NCBI GenBank assembly: GCA_003094555.1
Contig: NATW01000109.1
Span: 1 to 57,343, forward strand
Length of the DNA: 57,343 nt
From: a gamma proteobacterium symbiont of Ctena orbiculata
GTDB taxonomy: Bacteria > Pseudomonadota > Gammaproteobacteria > Chromatiales > Chromatiaceae
Direction: 5' to 3'
This document shows, piece by piece, positions 26,289 through 37,825 of this stretch. Both the position numbers and the translations under genes were made by a program. Position 1 is the first letter of the stretch. The number at the start of each line of letters is the position of its first letter. The notes below the pieces were generated by a model that was given only the letters and a program-made list of their open reading frames with translations, was not told the DNA's origin and did not search any database.

Positions 26289-27917
26289 TTAAGAACCATT
26301 GCGGAATAGAGAGAGGATACCCGATTGTTTGATCAGCAGAATAATGTCTTCCCTCATCCCCATTACGTGGATAAGCACAATGCCGATAAAGAGTAAAATC
26401 AGTAGTACTACGACGGATACGAAGCCACTGATTTCAAGGCGCCGCTTCATCTTCACATCATCCGTCATGACGCGTGTGACCTGACCCAGCACAGGAAATT
26501 CCAACTCGGTCCTGAGTGTGCGCATGTCAAAATAGACTGGTTTCAAAAGGGACAGTAAAAATGCCAGGCCCCCGCCTATGGCGAGTGCCATGAACAGTGC
26601 AAGGGCGGTCAACAGGAGACGCTTTGGACCAATGGGTAGTATTGGCACACTCGGCGGCTCGACGATTCTGAATTTGAGATTGTCACCGGCCTCATCAGCC
26701 TGTTCCGACATCTTCGCCGATTCCAATCGCTGTACCAGTTCCTGATAGTTCTCCTTATTGATACTGTAGTCACGATTTAAGCGGGTCAACTCTGCTTCAA
26801 CCTTAGGCATGGTATCCAATTTTTCTTTAAGCTCATTGACCCGGGCTTGATATTCATCGTGACGTAACCGAACCGTCCTTAATTCGACCTCCGATTCGCG
26901 ATACGCGAGCTTCAATTGCTCCAACGCCGAGGATACATTGTTTGATGAAGTTGTCGTGCTCACCACAACAGGCGGTGAATCTTCTGCCTGTTTTTTCAAG
27001 TCCGCAATGGTCTGCTTGATCTCTTGAACATTTGGATGTTGTTCGGTGTATCGAAGGAGCAGTTCATCCAGGCGGGTCTGCATCGCGAGTAAGCGCTGTG
27101 CGGTAGGCGAATCCGCATTCGCGGATACCCCCATACTGGCCCTTCTCCTCTCCTCTTCCGCAAGTGTCCTGGAATATTGTCGCTTAAGCTCATCACGACG
27201 AATCCGGGCCTCTTTGAGTTCTAGCTGAATATCCTCAAGCCCTGTCTTCGTTGTTTCAAGCCGCTGGAATATGCCACCCCCTTCGCGAGGCAATGTATCA
27301 ACATTCTGCCGCTTGAACTCAGTCAGTTTATTCTCTGCCTCTGTAAGCCTGGCCTCATACTCTCGAATCTGCTGTGTCAGAAACTTTTGTGCCGCATCCG
27401 ACTCGATGCGAGTATCACCCAAAGCACTCTCGACAAAGATGTCTAACAACACCTTTACCACCTTTTGTGCCATAAAACGGTCTTTATAGGTGTATCTGAT
27501 GGTATAGAAATTTTCTGTCTCGCCGCGGGTACCCGGAATGGTTCTTCGATTAACATCGACAACTATTGTATTGCGGAGCCTACTAATCAGTTGCTCACGC
27601 TCTTGTCGATTAGTAGCCAGATGGTCGAGGTCTGTTTGGAGGATCAATTTTTGCAGATTTTCATGACTGAGCAGAGTCCTTGTCATCAGGTGCAGTCTCT
27701 GTTTCATGTCGTTCTGCACAGCCAATCCCTCGAGTAGAGGTCTTAGCACACTCTCTGTGTCCACATACACTTTCGCTTCTGATTCATATTTGTCAGGCAT
27801 GACAAATATTGAAGCCCAGCCAATCAGGGCAACAACCCAGGCGAGCATTACCGCCGGCCATCTAAACCGCCAGGCCGATCGAATGTAATTCTTGATCTGT
27901 AAAATAATTTCGTTCAT
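26289..27917 (-). CDS. Wzz/GNVR polysaccharide chain-length determinant, XrtA/PEP-CTERM type
   Basis: 542 residues. A membrane helix at about 21-38 is followed by a Wzz domain (DKYESEAKVYVDTESVLRPL near 46-65), a long coiled coil at roughly 180-410, and two further hydrophobic segments at about 425-450 and 490-515. SVPILPIGPKRLLL just before the second helix is the proline-rich GNVR-type end. The size and extra C-terminal helix match the exosortase-associated chain-length family (TIGR03007) better than short Wzz. No tyrosine kinase domain is present. It should sit in the inner membrane with an exopolysaccharide polymerase, but no glycosyltransferase or exosortase gene is adjacent. Confidence 0.85.
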   Translation of the reverse strand: MNEIILQIKNYIRSAWRFRWPAVMLAWVVALIGWASIFVMPDKYESEAKVYVDTESVLRPLLEGLAVQNDMKQRLHLMTRTLLSHENLQKLILQTDLDHLATNRQEREQLISRLRNTIVVDVNRRTIPGTRGETENFYTIRYTYKDRFMAQKVVKVLLDIFVESALGDTRIESDAAQKFLTQQIREYEARLTEAENKLTEFKRQNVDTLPREGGGIFQRLETTKTGLEDIQLELKEARIRRDELKRQYSRTLAEEERRRASMGVSANADSPTAQRLLAMQTRLDELLLRYTEQHPNVQEIKQTIADLKKQAEDSPPVVVSTTTSSNNVSSALEQLKLAYRESEVELRTVRLRHDEYQARVNELKEKLDTMPKVEAELTRLNRDYSINKENYQELVQRLESAKMSEQADEAGDNLKFRIVEPPSVPILPIGPKRLLLTALALFMALAIGGGLAFLLSLLKPVYFDMRTLRTELEFPVLGQVTRVMTDDVKMKRRLEISGFVSVVVLLILLFIGIVLIHVMGMREDIILLIKQSGILSLFRNGS

Positions 27918-28391
27918 TTATCTGTTTGAATATGCCTAATGCTTAAACCAATAATAGCCGATTCCATATCCACGCCTGATATATGCAGTAATGTTTCCTT
28001 GATAAACAACTATCCCAGGATTATTCCGGCTTAGTCTATATACTCCAACCCAGCATATCCAGTTTTTAGATTCCCCCTGTCCCGGCTGGTTCAACGGCTC
28101 GCCCGATTATTAAATGGCGCCCAATCCATGGCCTGGATTAGGCCCTGACATCTGCTGATAAAATGCCTGGCGATACATCAATTAAACCTTGTATTTCAAT
28201 TAGTTATTTCGTTTTTTCTCGGTATGACATGCATTTTCCGAGGGGTTTTAGGCCGATAATTGAGCTATATTATGCTATGAGAGATGTGACGGGATCATTT
28301 CCTGTTGTGACCTCCATACCTCGAATATCTGATTGAGATCTCTGCAGAAATCACCCGTCAAATTGCTCTTTATCGCGAACTATCAGGCGTT
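27918..28391. other. 474-bp divergent intergenic region
   Basis: This gap lies between the chain-length gene and the unknown gene at 28392. It is mostly AT-rich with a GC island at 28070-28160. A TATTATGCTATGAG stretch at about 28267-28280 could be part of the plus-strand promoter. A CCAATCC/GGATTAGG near-palindrome occurs at about 28121-28143. I find no gene or RNA here. Confidence 0.45.
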
Positions 28392-29036
28392 ATGAATAGC
28401 AACTTGAAATGTGTAGATGGTTTGTACTATCCGGAATTTCACGCCGGCTGGGGTGGTTGTGCCGAAGAGTTGTTCCACTACACATCCAGGTACTTTGCCT
28501 GTACCCAGGCATTTTTGAGAAACCTCGCGGATCAACGCCAGTTCAATATGTCCGGTTATCAGGCCAACAATCTGAGCAAAACCCAGAGACATCTGATGGC
28601 CGCAATACTCGCTTTTGAGCCGGACCTGAAATCTGCCCGTGGCATAACCCAGATAGTCCGTGCTGTCATCAACGGTGAGAGCGAAATCAGCGTATCCCTT
28701 GCAGATAGTTACCGGGATCATCTGAAACTCATACCCCAGGATGTGGAACTCGTCTACTCAGCCAGGACACATCACCATAGCCAACCTGATGTTGCCCCGC
28801 TCGATCCTTTCCTGAATCTCGCCGGCCGCTTGAATCTCCCAGTGGCGGTACATAAACTTCACCTGGAGGTTCCATTGAAGGCTTTGGCGCAACACCTGGA
28901 CTCACCGAACCCCGCCCTGCGTAACAGCCTGCAGGAGGCGATCTTAAATCTCCACTTTGCCGGGTATGCGTTGAAGAATCATCCGGGTTTGACCCATAGG
29001 GAAGCACGGGAGCTGGGAGACGAAAGTTCCCTCTGA
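28392..29036 (+). CDS. Unrecognised soluble protein, 214 residues
   Basis: No family is recognised. The protein is soluble, with no signal peptide, and mixed helical. The N-terminal third has aromatic and histidine/cysteine residues (GLYYPEFHAGWGGCAEELFH at 10-29), there is a THHHSQPD segment near 125-132, and the C-terminus has leucine-rich helices. The clustered histidines could bind metal, but this is only a suggestion. AGG lies five bases before the ATG. It is convergent with purL and leaves just 3 bases between the stops, so the two 3' ends must overlap in transcripts. Confidence 0.6.
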   Translation: MNSNLKCVDGLYYPEFHAGWGGCAEELFHYTSRYFACTQAFLRNLADQRQFNMSGYQANNLSKTQRHLMAAILAFEPDLKSARGITQIVRAVINGESEISVSLADSYRDHLKLIPQDVELVYSARTHHHSQPDVAPLDPFLNLAGRLNLPVAVHKLHLEVPLKALAQHLDSPNPALRNSLQEAILNLHFAGYALKNHPGLTHREARELGDESSL

Positions 29037-29039
29037 AAC

Positions 29040-32000
29040 TCAATCCACCCAGACACGGGCATTGCGGAACAGTCGCATCCAGGGGGCATCCTCATCCCAA
29101 TCATCCGGATGCCAGGAGTGTTGAACCGTTCGGGTGACACGCTCCGGATGGGGCATCATTATCGTCACCCGACCATCCCTGTTGCAGAGACCCGCAATAG
29201 CGTCAGGAGAGCCGTTTGGATTGGCCGGATAGCGACTCGCCAATTCACCGTTATTTTCCAGATATCGCAACACCGTCAGCTCATCGGCACCCTGCAGATG
29301 CTGCTGATCATTGAACTCGGCGCGGCCCTCAGCATGGGCCACTACGATGGGCAGTCTCGAACCGCTCATGCCATTCAGCAAAATCGATGGTGATTCACAG
29401 ACCTCGACAGTGACGAGTCGCGCCTCAAACTGTTCTGAACGATTGCGAACGAAGTGGGGCCAGTGATCGGCACCCGGAATCAGTTGATGCAGATTGGATA
29501 GCATCTGACAGCCATTGCAGACGCCTAGGGCGAAGCTATCCTGGCGCTTGAAAAAGGCCTCGAACTCATCCCGTGCACGGCTGTTGAACAGGGCGGACTT
29601 TGCCCAACCCTCTCCCGCACCCAATACATCCCCATAGGAGAATCCACCACAGGCCACCAAGCCTCTAAAACGGCTCAGACTGATGCGCCCCTCGATGATA
29701 TCCGACATATGCACGTCCACACATTCGAATCCGGCGCGATGGAAGGCCGCTGCCATTTCAAGCTGACCGTTGACCCCCTGTTCCCGTAAGATCGCCATGG
29801 GTGGTCTCACCCCGGTCGCGATCATGGGTGTGGTGATATCCTCATCGGGATCAAAGCTCAATGCTACCTGGATACCCGGATCCGCCGCAGCGATCCGGTC
29901 ATACTCCTCCTGGGCACAGGCGGGATTGTCACGCAACGCCTGCATCTGACGTGTCGTCTCCGACCAGGCCTGTTGTAATTCAACCCGGGTGGCACTCAGC
30001 ACCTCTTTCCCGGCCCGTTTGAACTCGATCCGGTCATCACTGTTGAGGGTTCCGATAACATGACTGCATCGTCCCAATCCAGCATCGTTCAGCATCTTCA
30101 ATACTTCATCTGTATCCAGGTGACGCACTTGGATCACCGCCCCCAACTCCTCGTTGAAGAGTATGGCGAGGTCGTCGTCCCCAAGGTCATCGATCTCCAC
30201 GCTCACACCGCATCGGCCTGCGAAGGCCATTTCACAGATGGTGGTGAAAAGTCCGCCGTCCGAACGATCATGGTAGGCCAATAGAAGATCGCTTTGGTTG
30301 AGCTCCTGGACCAGTGCAAAGAAGCGTCCCAGGGCCTCCGGATCTTCCAGGTCGGCACCGTGGTGACCGATTTGTTGATAGACCTGGGCCAGTGCGGTTG
30401 CACCCAAGCGGTTCTTCCCCTTCCCCAGATCGATCAGAATCAGATCGGAATCTTCGGCATCATTCCGCAACATCGGTGTTTGGGTCAATCTGACATCCTT
30501 TACCGGCGCAAAGGCAGATACGATCAGGGAGAGTGGCGCAGTCACGGCAAGTGCCTCATCACCTGCCTGCCACACGGTCTTCATCGACATGGAGTCCTTG
30601 CCCACCGGGATCGCGATACCCAACGCGGGACATAGCTCCATACCCACCGCTTTCACAGTCTCATACAGCTTCACATCCTCACCGGGGTGTCCCGCCGGCG
30701 CCATCCAGTTGGCAGAGAGCTTGATATCCGACAGTTTCTCGATACTCGCCGCCGCGATGTTGGTAATCGCCTCGCCGATCGCCATGCGCCCGGATGCGGG
30801 GGCATCCAGCAGCGCCAGCGGGGTCCGCTCTCCCATAGCCATGGCCTCACCGGTATAGCCCATAAGCCCGGAGGTGGTCACCGCCAGGTCGGCAACCGGT
30901 ACCTGCCAGGGCCCCACCATTTGATCTCGACTCACCATGCCGGTCACCGAGCGATCCCCGATAGTGATCAGAAAGGTCTTGTTGGCCACAGTGGGCAGGC
31001 GCAGCACGCGCAGTGCCGCCTGTCTGATGTTGACAGCAGCGAAATCGAGCTCCTGCTTCTTAAAGGTCTTGCTGCGCACATCCCGCAGCATACGGGGTGG
31101 TTTGCCGAACAGCAGGCTCATCGGGATATCGATGGGATTATTGTCGAAATGGGCATCCCCCAGGACCAGGTGTTCCTCATCCATCGCCTCACCGACGACG
31201 GCATAGGGGCAGCGTTCCCGTTCACAGATCGCCTTGAACTCATCCAGCTTGCCCGTATCGATGGCCATCACATAGCGTTCCTGGGACTCGTTGCACCAGA
31301 TCTCCATCGGTGACATCCCGGGATCATCATTGGGTACTGTACGCAGCTCGAAACGTCCCCCCAGCGCCGCATCGTGAACCAACTCCGGCAAGGCGTTGGA
31401 GAGTCCGCCCGCCCCCACATCATGGATAAACAGAATTGGATTGGCATCGCCCCGTGCCCAACAGACGTCGATCACCTCCTGGCAGCGACGCTGCATCTCC
31501 GGGTTCGAGCGTTGTACTGATGCAAAGTCGAGATCCTCAGCGGATGTGCCGCTAGCCATGCTGGAAGCCGCGCCGCCGCCGAGACCGATCAGCATCGCTG
31601 GACCACCTAGAACAACCAAGGGCGATCCATGTGGGAAACCACCCTTTTCAATGTGATCTGCGCGGATATTTCCCAAGCCACCGGCCAGCATTATCGGTTT
31701 GTGATAACCACGCAGCTCCTCTCCATCCGGCCCCGGCACCCGGGATTCATAGGTGCGGAAATAACCATTCAGATTGGGCCGGCCGAATTCGTTATTGAAG
31801 GATGCGGCGCCAATGGGGCCTTCGAGCATGATATCCAGCGCGGAGACGATACGACCGGGTTTGCCGTAGTCGACCTCCCAGGGCATCTCCCAACCGGGAA
31901 TGCGTAGGTTCGAGACCGAAAAACCGCACAGGCCGGCCTTTGGCTTGGCCCCCTTACCCGTTGCCCCTTCGTCACGAATCTCACCGCCGGACCCTGTCGC

Positions 32001-32927
32001 CGCACCCGGATCGGGGGAGATAGCTGTTGGATGATTGTGGGTCTCCACCTTCATCAGGATATGGATATCCTCCTGGCCGAAGCCGTAGATATTGGTATCC
32101 GGATCGAGGACGAAGCGCTCTGCGCACGGACCACTAATGACAGCGGCATTATCCTTGTAGGCTGAAAGCACATCAGTAGGCGAAGTGTTGGTGGTATTAC
32201 GAATCATCTCAAACAGGGAGTGGTGCTGATTCACCCCGTCGATGATCCAGTCGGCATTGAAGATCTTATGTCTGCAGTGCTCTGAATTAGCCTGGGCAAA
32301 CATCATCAATTCCACATCGGTGGGATTGCGTTGCAGGGATTGAAAGCTCTCCACCAGATATTCGATTTCGTCATCCGACAGGGCCAGGCCCAATTCAGTA
32401 TTGGCGCTGCGCAACGCCATTTCTCCACCCCCCAGGGTGTCCACCTGGATATAGGGTTTGGGCTCGGCCCGACTGAACAGACAGGTCGCATCCTCCGCAT
32501 CCGACAACACAGTCTCGGTCATGCGATCATGCAACTGGTGCGTCGCGATCACATACTGCCTGCTATCCAGTTCCTCTCCATCGATGGTCAGATAGTAGGC
32601 CAAACCACGTTCCAGCCGCTGAATCTTCTGCAACCCGCAATGGTGGGCGATGTCGGTGGCTTTACTGGACCAGGGTGATAAAGTACCCGGTCGTGGGACC
32701 ACAAGTAAAAGTGTGCCTTGATGCTCTATTTCAGGCATGGCGGGGCCATAACGCAACAGATTTTCGAGAACGGCCCTCTCTGTTTCATCGAGAGATTGGT
32801 TGATATCGGCGAAATGGAGATACTCCGAAACAATCCCCACTTTTCCGTTACATAAACTGGAGAGGCGTAGGGCGAGTTTCTTTAGCCGGAATTCAGAGAG
32901 GGCGGGGGCGCCACGGAGAATCAACAT
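29040..32927 (-). CDS. purL: Phosphoribosylformylglycinamidine synthase, large single-chain type
   Basis: 1295 residues, the same length as E. coli PurL. The ATP- and glutamine-dependent enzyme converts FGAR to FGAM in purine synthesis. It has an N-terminal PurS-like region, a linker, two PurM-like halves ([20 protein letters not shown] near 295-314 and a later [10 protein letters not shown]), and a C-terminal glutamine amidotransferase with the nucleophile C1136 in GVCNGCQM and a PHPERV histidine/glutamate pair. I use ATG 32927, with AGGA upstream and an N-terminus matching E. coli ([14 protein letters not shown]); the frame is open 51 bases further. Single gene, divergent from the small membrane peptide. 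Confidence 0.97.
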   Translation of the reverse strand: MLILRGAPALSEFRLKKLALRLSSLCNGKVGIVSEYLHFADINQSLDETERAVLENLLRYGPAMPEIEHQGTLLLVVPRPGTLSPWSSKATDIAHHCGLQKIQRLERGLAYYLTIDGEELDSRQYVIATHQLHDRMTETVLSDAEDATCLFSRAEPKPYIQVDTLGGGEMALRSANTELGLALSDDEIEYLVESFQSLQRNPTDVELMMFAQANSEHCRHKIFNADWIIDGVNQHHSLFEMIRNTTNTSPTDVLSAYKDNAAVISGPCAERFVLDPDTNIYGFGQEDIHILMKVETHNHPTAISPDPGAATGSGGEIRDEGATGKGAKPKAGLCGFSVSNLRIPGWEMPWEVDYGKPGRIVSALDIMLEGPIGAASFNNEFGRPNLNGYFRTYESRVPGPDGEELRGYHKPIMLAGGLGNIRADHIEKGGFPHGSPLVVLGGPAMLIGLGGGAASSMASGTSAEDLDFASVQRSNPEMQRRCQEVIDVCWARGDANPILFIHDVGAGGLSNALPELVHDAALGGRFELRTVPNDDPGMSPMEIWCNESQERYVMAIDTGKLDEFKAICERERCPYAVVGEAMDEEHLVLGDAHFDNNPIDIPMSLLFGKPPRMLRDVRSKTFKKQELDFAAVNIRQAALRVLRLPTVANKTFLITIGDRSVTGMVSRDQMVGPWQVPVADLAVTTSGLMGYTGEAMAMGERTPLALLDAPASGRMAIGEAITNIAAASIEKLSDIKLSANWMAPAGHPGEDVKLYETVKAVGMELCPALGIAIPVGKDSMSMKTVWQAGDEALAVTAPLSLIVSAFAPVKDVRLTQTPMLRNDAEDSDLILIDLGKGKNRLGATALAQVYQQIGHHGADLEDPEALGRFFALVQELNQSDLLLAYHDRSDGGLFTTICEMAFAGRCGVSVEIDDLGDDDLAILFNEELGAVIQVRHLDTDEVLKMLNDAGLGRCSHVIGTLNSDDRIEFKRAGKEVLSATRVELQQAWSETTRQMQALRDNPACAQEEYDRIAAADPGIQVALSFDPDEDITTPMIATGVRPPMAILREQGVNGQLEMAAAFHRAGFECVDVHMSDIIEGRISLSRFRGLVACGGFSYGDVLGAGEGWAKSALFNSRARDEFEAFFKRQDSFALGVCNGCQMLSNLHQLIPGADHWPHFVRNRSEQFEARLVTVEVCESPSILLNGMSGSRLPIVVAHAEGRAEFNDQQHLQGADELTVLRYLENNGELASRYPANPNGSPDAIAGLCNRDGRVTIMMPHPERVTRTVQHSWHPDDWDEDAPWMRLFRNARVWVD

Positions 32928-32996
32928 GACTGGATCCTGCAGATCATAAAAAACACAATGATACTCGAAAACCACCAATTAAGAGAGCCGTAAACC

Positions 32997-33119
32997 ATGA
33001 GTAATATCCTGATTGCCATTTCACTGATCATACTGCTGGTACTGGGTGTGGCTGCGCTCTTTCTCGCAGGCAAAAGCCACAAATCATCATCCGCAGACGA
33101 TCCAACAAAAGATGACTAA
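32997..33119 (+). CDS. Small single-TM peptide, 40 residues
   Basis: ATG 32997 to TAA 33119. Residues 4-24 (ILIAISLIILLVLGVAALFLA) form one membrane helix, followed by a short hydrophilic tail with basic then acidic residues ending in DDPTKDD. AGAG lies upstream at a somewhat long spacing. It is divergent from purL with 69 bases between starts, and the nearest downstream signal is the strong terminator at 33262. No family recognised; resembles many one-helix small proteins. Confidence 0.5.
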   Translation: MSNILIAISLIILLVLGVAALFLAGKSHKSSSADDPTKDD

Positions 33120-33261
33120 GAATCCAGCTCCACCAATAGTTACATTCAATAAGATTGATATTTCTCAATGAAACAAAAGTCCATGGATGGTGGAATAGCA
33201 TCAAGTCAGCCAGAACAGCATTGTGATGGCGGCTTATCTCCTCCATCCTCCTTTGGTATAA

Positions 33262-33294
33262 CCACTTCGGCCTGCTGTCGAAGTGGTTTTTTTT
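33262..33294 (+). terminator. Strong rho-independent terminator
   Basis: Perfect 8-bp stem CCACTTCG/CGAAGTGG (33262-33269 and 33279-33286) with a 9-base loop and eight Ts. It ends a plus-strand transcript that can only come from the small peptide gene or from an unannotated RNA in 33120-33261. Confidence 0.9.
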
Positions 33295-33340
33295 GATCAA
33301 TCGGCCAGAGGAGCCACTCTTGTGAAACAGGGTCTATCCG

Positions 33341-34837
33341 CTACCTGCCATACATTTTAATAGTGCGTAACAGGCGTTTATCCGTACCATGCTTTATCTG
33401 TTCCCATTCGAATCGCCAATTCCAATTCCCCTCAGTTGTTCCCGGTGTGTTCATCCGGTGAGCACTGTCCAGGCCCAACACATCCTGGAAAGGGAGAATC
33501 GCCAGATTCGCCCTGGAAGCCAAAGCTGCACGGATCATCGGCCATGGCATGGCCTCACGGGGCTTGCCTAAATAATCATCGACAAATTCACGGGTTCCAT
33601 CATCAAGCCCCTTGTACCAGCCTAAGGTGGTGTCATTATCATGGGTGCCGGTATAGACAACCGAATCCCGGGTGTGATGGAAAGGCAGATAGGGATTCTC
33701 CGCCCCCCCGGAGAAAGCAAACTGCAGGATCTTCATGCCTGGCAGGTGGTAGGCCTTACGCAGCGCCTCCACCTCCGGTGTGATAACACCCAGATCCTCT
33801 GCCACCAGCTCTAAACTCGGCAGCGCCCGATAGAGATGTTCAAACAGTTTTTCACCCGGCGCCTCAATCCATTTACCATTCACCGCCGTCTGTTCCTCAG
33901 CCGGTATCTCCCAATAGGCTTCAAATCCACGAAAATGATCGATGCGCAGAAAATCGAACAGGGTTGATTGAGCCCTGAGGCGCTCTATCCAGAATGAAAA
34001 GTCTTCCGCTTCCAGCCTTTCCCAACAATAGAGGGGATTACCCCAGCGTTGACCGGTGTCGGAAAAATAGTCTGGAGGCACCCCGGCCACCACCCTCGGA
34101 TGACCATCCGCCAGCAGATCGAAAAACTGACGATGGGCCCACACCTCGGCACTGTCATGGGCCACGAAGATGGGAACATCACCAAACAACAGCACACCAC
34201 GCTCATTGGCATAGTGTTTGAGATTCATCCACTCTGTAAAAAACAGAAATTGCTCAAACCGGATAACATCGATGACTTCAGTGAAGCGTGCCCTCGCCTC
34301 GGCAATCGCCTGTGGCTCTCTATCTCTCATGGGGGTATGCCACTCCCACCAACAGCCGCCCTCTTCCTGACGTAACGCCTGGAACAGGGCATAATCCTCA
34401 AGCCAATGCTTCTGCTCTGCTATGAAACGTTGCAATGCATCCCTGTCACCCTCATCGGCACGCTCCTTGAAACCCTCCCAGGCCAATTTTATGGCATAGC
34501 CTTTTACCCCGTCGGCGAGTGTGGCTTCGCTCTCCGGCATCGCTTCAAGCCATCCCTTTTGCAGCGGCAGATCAAGGCTGATCAGGCTGGGATTACCGGC
34601 ATAGACAGAACTGCTCTGATAGGGCGAATTGTCGTGCATGGTGGGACCGATTGGCAGAATCTGCCACACACTCATGCCTGTAGAGACCAGGTAATCAACA
34701 AAACGGTAGGCATCACTACCCAGATCCCCGACTTCACCCTGACCGGGAAGGGATGTGATATGTAACAGGATGCCTGCCCGGCGACGGGTCAAAATCTGAT
34801 GGACTGCCCGATAAGCTTCCTCGGCGGCACTATCCAT
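33341..34837 (-). CDS. malQ: 4-alpha-glucanotransferase (amylomaltase, GH77)
   Basis: 498 residues. It transfers alpha-1,4-glucan segments and recycles maltodextrins released from glycogen. RRRAGILLHITSLPGQGEVGD near the N-terminus, WQILPIGPT, the nucleophile aspartate in LRIDHFRGFEAYWEIP near 295-310, EDLGVITPEVEAL with the acid/base glutamate near 345, and the late TGTHDNDTTLGWY are GH77 hallmarks. It lies 17 bases after the GH57 gene, so it is probably third in glgC-GH57-malQ. Confidence 0.95.
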   Translation of the reverse strand: MDSAAEEAYRAVHQILTRRRAGILLHITSLPGQGEVGDLGSDAYRFVDYLVSTGMSVWQILPIGPTMHDNSPYQSSSVYAGNPSLISLDLPLQKGWLEAMPESEATLADGVKGYAIKLAWEGFKERADEGDRDALQRFIAEQKHWLEDYALFQALRQEEGGCWWEWHTPMRDREPQAIAEARARFTEVIDVIRFEQFLFFTEWMNLKHYANERGVLLFGDVPIFVAHDSAEVWAHRQFFDLLADGHPRVVAGVPPDYFSDTGQRWGNPLYCWERLEAEDFSFWIERLRAQSTLFDFLRIDHFRGFEAYWEIPAEEQTAVNGKWIEAPGEKLFEHLYRALPSLELVAEDLGVITPEVEALRKAYHLPGMKILQFAFSGGAENPYLPFHHTRDSVVYTGTHDNDTTLGWYKGLDDGTREFVDDYLGKPREAMPWPMIRAALASRANLAILPFQDVLGLDSAHRMNTPGTTEGNWNWRFEWEQIKHGTDKRLLRTIKMYGR

Positions 34838-34854
34838 CCTCGTTTCTCATCACA

Positions 34855-36570
34855 TCAATCATTTTTTTTCATTACCCCACCCAGGGATGGCTTGCCGCTA
34901 CCTACGGCAAAAACTTGAGAAAGATAGTCGGGTTTGGGTTCGCCCAGCAGGTCAAACAGATGGGAAAGCTGACTGCGAAACAGTTGTTCAAAATCGCTGA
35001 CGGTCTCCCCTGGATTATAATCGCCAAACCACCAGAACCAATCGGAGCCCTCACAAATCGCCAGCTGCTTTTCCAACTCCGCCAACTTTCGCTTACTGAA
35101 CTTTTTCTCAGCCACTACCCGATCGTATACCTTTTTCGCCTCACCCAGCAGATCCCAGGCGCGGTTCTTGTCCTTGTCCCCGATCCAGGTGGTAAAGGTT
35201 CCGTAAACCCAGCTACCCGCCACCAGCTTCGAGAGTCTGGGAGAAGGCTGCTGCTGCCGTTCCAGCACCTCAGAAAAGGTGGTCAGGTTCAAACGGGGAT
35301 GTTGGGATAGACGTTCGTACATTGCCCGAAGAAAGTAGCTTCCATTATAGGGGTAGTACTCCCAGGCGTTTTCACCATCCATGATTATCGCGACCACCGC
35401 ATCCGGATTGTCCTGGCATGCCTCGGCGATGTTCACCAGGTGGTTTATCAAATCCCCCACAGCATCGTCCGAATGCCACTCACCATAGGTGAATCCGATC
35501 AGGTCGGAGAGCCCATCATCCCGAAAGAACATGTTCAGATGACCCTCCTGAACACAATAGGCCGAGTGGACCCAGTTATCGGGAAGCTGTGTATCGCCGC
35601 CACCTGCCATCAGACTATTGCTCAAAACCTGTTGCCCGGTGGCGGCCCACTCAAATCCCTCCTCCTCCAACATCTTCAAGGTTGCCTCACTAACCCCACC
35701 CTCTGAGGGCCAACACCCTGTAGGCTTAAAACCGAAATGATCTTTGAATACCTCGATGCCTTTTCGCATATGCCAACGGGCTCTGGATTCACCCCCGGGA
35801 TACTCCTCCAGCTTGGGCATGGCAATCGTCGGCAAGGCCTCTTTGGCAGAATTCATATCGGTTAGCAAAGGGATGATCGGGTGGGCATAGGGCGTCACCG
35901 AAAGCTCTACCTGGTGATTCGCTGCGAGCTTTGCATAACGCTGGGTGAGATTGCTTAAAATCTCCCAGATCATTTCCATAATGCGGCGCCGGTCATCCTG
36001 GTCGAAGCCGTGCCCCTTTGCCTGCAGGGATCGCATTCGAATATCGTTCACACGCTGACACTCGCCAACCCAGGCCAAATGGTACCAGATCAAGAGATCG
36101 ACCAGATATTGATCATTGAAATAGGCAATCATGGCCTCGTTTTCCAAGGCATGCTTAGCCAAGGCGGCCAACTCATTGAAGTGCTTGAAACGACTGATCA
36201 GGCGATTCTCATTTGCCTTGAGACAAGCGGAGATGATCGCCTTTCGGGATGGCGTATCCACGGGAAGACCCGGTCCGGCGAGTGCCGCCAGAAGAGGATC
36301 TCGAATCAGACTGCCCCTGTTCAGCCAAGCATCTATCTGACTGGCATAATCATCGATCTGTTCCAACAACACCGGGGCAAAATTCACCACTGCCTTGGCA
36401 TCCGGTGTGTGTTCCAGATGGGCAGCCATATCCGCATAGTCCTTGATGCCGTGCAGATAGACCCAGGGCAACAGGTAGTCACTATCCTCTGGCCCCTTAT
36501 AATAGGGCTGATGCATGTGCCAGCATAAGACAACCTGCAGACGGTTGTCAGGATTGGACTTATCGGACAT
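34855..36570 (-). CDS. Glycoside hydrolase family 57 protein (alpha-amylase/glucanotransferase type)
   Basis: 571 residues, cytosolic, no signal peptide. GH57 markers: [12 protein letters not shown] at 15-26, the nucleophile region [20 protein letters not shown] near 282-301 and the acid region [19 protein letters not shown] near 396-414. The family acts on alpha-1,4-glucans with retention. Because it starts 11 bases inside the glgC 3' end and precedes malQ, a role in glycogen remodelling or breakdown is likely. Exact activity (amylase, transferase or branching enzyme) cannot be told; a GH13 glgB is also present, so a branching role would be redundant. Confidence 0.92.
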   Translation of the reverse strand: MSDKSNPDNRLQVVLCWHMHQPYYKGPEDSDYLLPWVYLHGIKDYADMAAHLEHTPDAKAVVNFAPVLLEQIDDYASQIDAWLNRGSLIRDPLLAALAGPGLPVDTPSRKAIISACLKANENRLISRFKHFNELAALAKHALENEAMIAYFNDQYLVDLLIWYHLAWVGECQRVNDIRMRSLQAKGHGFDQDDRRRIMEMIWEILSNLTQRYAKLAANHQVELSVTPYAHPIIPLLTDMNSAKEALPTIAMPKLEEYPGGESRARWHMRKGIEVFKDHFGFKPTGCWPSEGGVSEATLKMLEEEGFEWAATGQQVLSNSLMAGGGDTQLPDNWVHSAYCVQEGHLNMFFRDDGLSDLIGFTYGEWHSDDAVGDLINHLVNIAEACQDNPDAVVAIIMDGENAWEYYPYNGSYFLRAMYERLSQHPRLNLTTFSEVLERQQQPSPRLSKLVAGSWVYGTFTTWIGDKDKNRAWDLLGEAKKVYDRVVAEKKFSKRKLAELEKQLAICEGSDWFWWFGDYNPGETVSDFEQLFRSQLSHLFDLLGEPKPDYLSQVFAVGSGKPSLGGVMKKND

Positions 36571-37825
36571 GGTGTATAACCTGACCCAGCATTTCAGGTG
36601 TCACCAGCACGACACCCTTTTCACTCACATAGAAACGTTCCCCATCCTGATCGGGATCCTCACCGATGATGGTGCCCTCCGGAATATCGCAGCCACGATC
36701 GATCACAGCCTTGGTTATGCGGCAGTTACGTCCGATATTTACATCCGGTAACACAACGGTTTCAGTGACTTCGCTGTATGAGTTGACACGCACGTTGGAA
36801 AAAAGCAGTGAGTTGGTCACCTTGGCGCCCGATATGACACACCCCCCCGAAACCATGGAGTCCACCGCCATGCCTCTGCGTTCATCGTCATCGAATACGA
36901 ACTTGGCGGGGGGCAGCTGCTCCTGATAGGTCCAGATCGGCCAGCTATGGTCGTACAGATTGAGGGGTGGCGTGACACCGATCAGCTCCAGATTGGCCGT
37001 CCAGAAGGCATCGATGGTACCCACATCACGCCAGTAGGCCTGCTTGCCGCTGGTGGCATCTCTGAAGCGATAGGCCATCACCCGGTATCGTTCTATAACC
37101 TTGGGTATGAGGTCCTTGCCGAAATCGTGGGATGAATTGGGCGTATCCGCATCTTTGATTAACTGTTCAAATAGAAATTTACGATTGAAGACATAGATTC
37201 CCATGGAGGCCAGGGCCTCATTCTCCTTGCCAGGGACCGGCTTTGGATTAGCCGGTTTTTCATGAAAGTCAACCACCCAGTCGTCGCTATCCACGGTCAT
37301 CACGCCAAATTCTTTGGCACTCTCCAGATCGACGGTGAGGCAACCAACCGTCATATCGGCACCAGACTCCACATGTTCGGCGATCATGGTACCGTAATCC
37401 ATTTTATAGATGTGGTCTCCAGCCAGAACCAGCACATAGTCCGGATTGTGGCTGCGGAGAATATCCAGGTTTTGGTAGACCGCATCCGCTGTACCCTCGT
37501 ACCAGCTGCTCTCGATACGCTGCTGAGCCGGCAGCAACTCGACAAATTCACCGAATTCACCCCGAAGAAACCCCCAGCCGCGCTGAATATGCAACAACAG
37601 CGAGTGAGCCTTATATTGTGTCAGTACACCCACCTGGCGAATGCCGGAATTGATGCAGTTGGAAAGTGGGAAATCGACGATCCTGAACTTCCCTCCGAAG
37701 GGTACCGCAGGTTTAGATCGCCACTTTGTCAGGTGTTTAAGTCGGGAACCGCGCCCACCAGCCAATATCAAGGCAAGTGTATTGCGAGTCAACCGGCTGA
37801 CGAAACGCGGACTCTGGTCAGTCAT
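36560..37825 (-). CDS. glgC: Glucose-1-phosphate adenylyltransferase
   Basis: 421 residues. GlgC makes ADP-glucose, the committed step of glycogen synthesis. [20 protein letters not shown] near 15-34, [20 protein letters not shown] near 42-61, [11 protein letters not shown] near 134-144, FHEKPANP near 190 and a C-terminal left-handed beta-helix are present. Length is slightly below E. coli (431). It is divergent from glgB with 126 bases between starts, which suits shared control of synthesis and branching. The stop overlaps the GH57 start. Confidence 0.96.
   Translation of the reverse strand: MTDQSPRFVSRLTRNTLALILAGGRGSRLKHLTKWRSKPAVPFGGKFRIVDFPLSNCINSGIRQVGVLTQYKAHSLLLHIQRGWGFLRGEFGEFVELLPAQQRIESSWYEGTADAVYQNLDILRSHNPDYVLVLAGDHIYKMDYGTMIAEHVESGADMTVGCLTVDLESAKEFGVMTVDSDDWVVDFHEKPANPKPVPGKENEALASMGIYVFNRKFLFEQLIKDADTPNSSHDFGKDLIPKVIERYRVMAYRFRDATSGKQAYWRDVGTIDAFWTANLELIGVTPPLNLYDHSWPIWTYQEQLPPAKFVFDDDERRGMAVDSMVSGGCVISGAKVTNSLLFSNVRVNSYSEVTETVVLPDVNIGRNCRITKAVIDRGCDIPEGTIIGEDPDQDGERFYVSEKGVVLVTPEMLGQVIHHVR

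Noticed and set aside
32928..32978. N-terminal extension of purL by 17 codons
   Set aside because: The ATG at 32927 has AGGA upstream and gives a length equal to E. coli PurL; the extension has no support.
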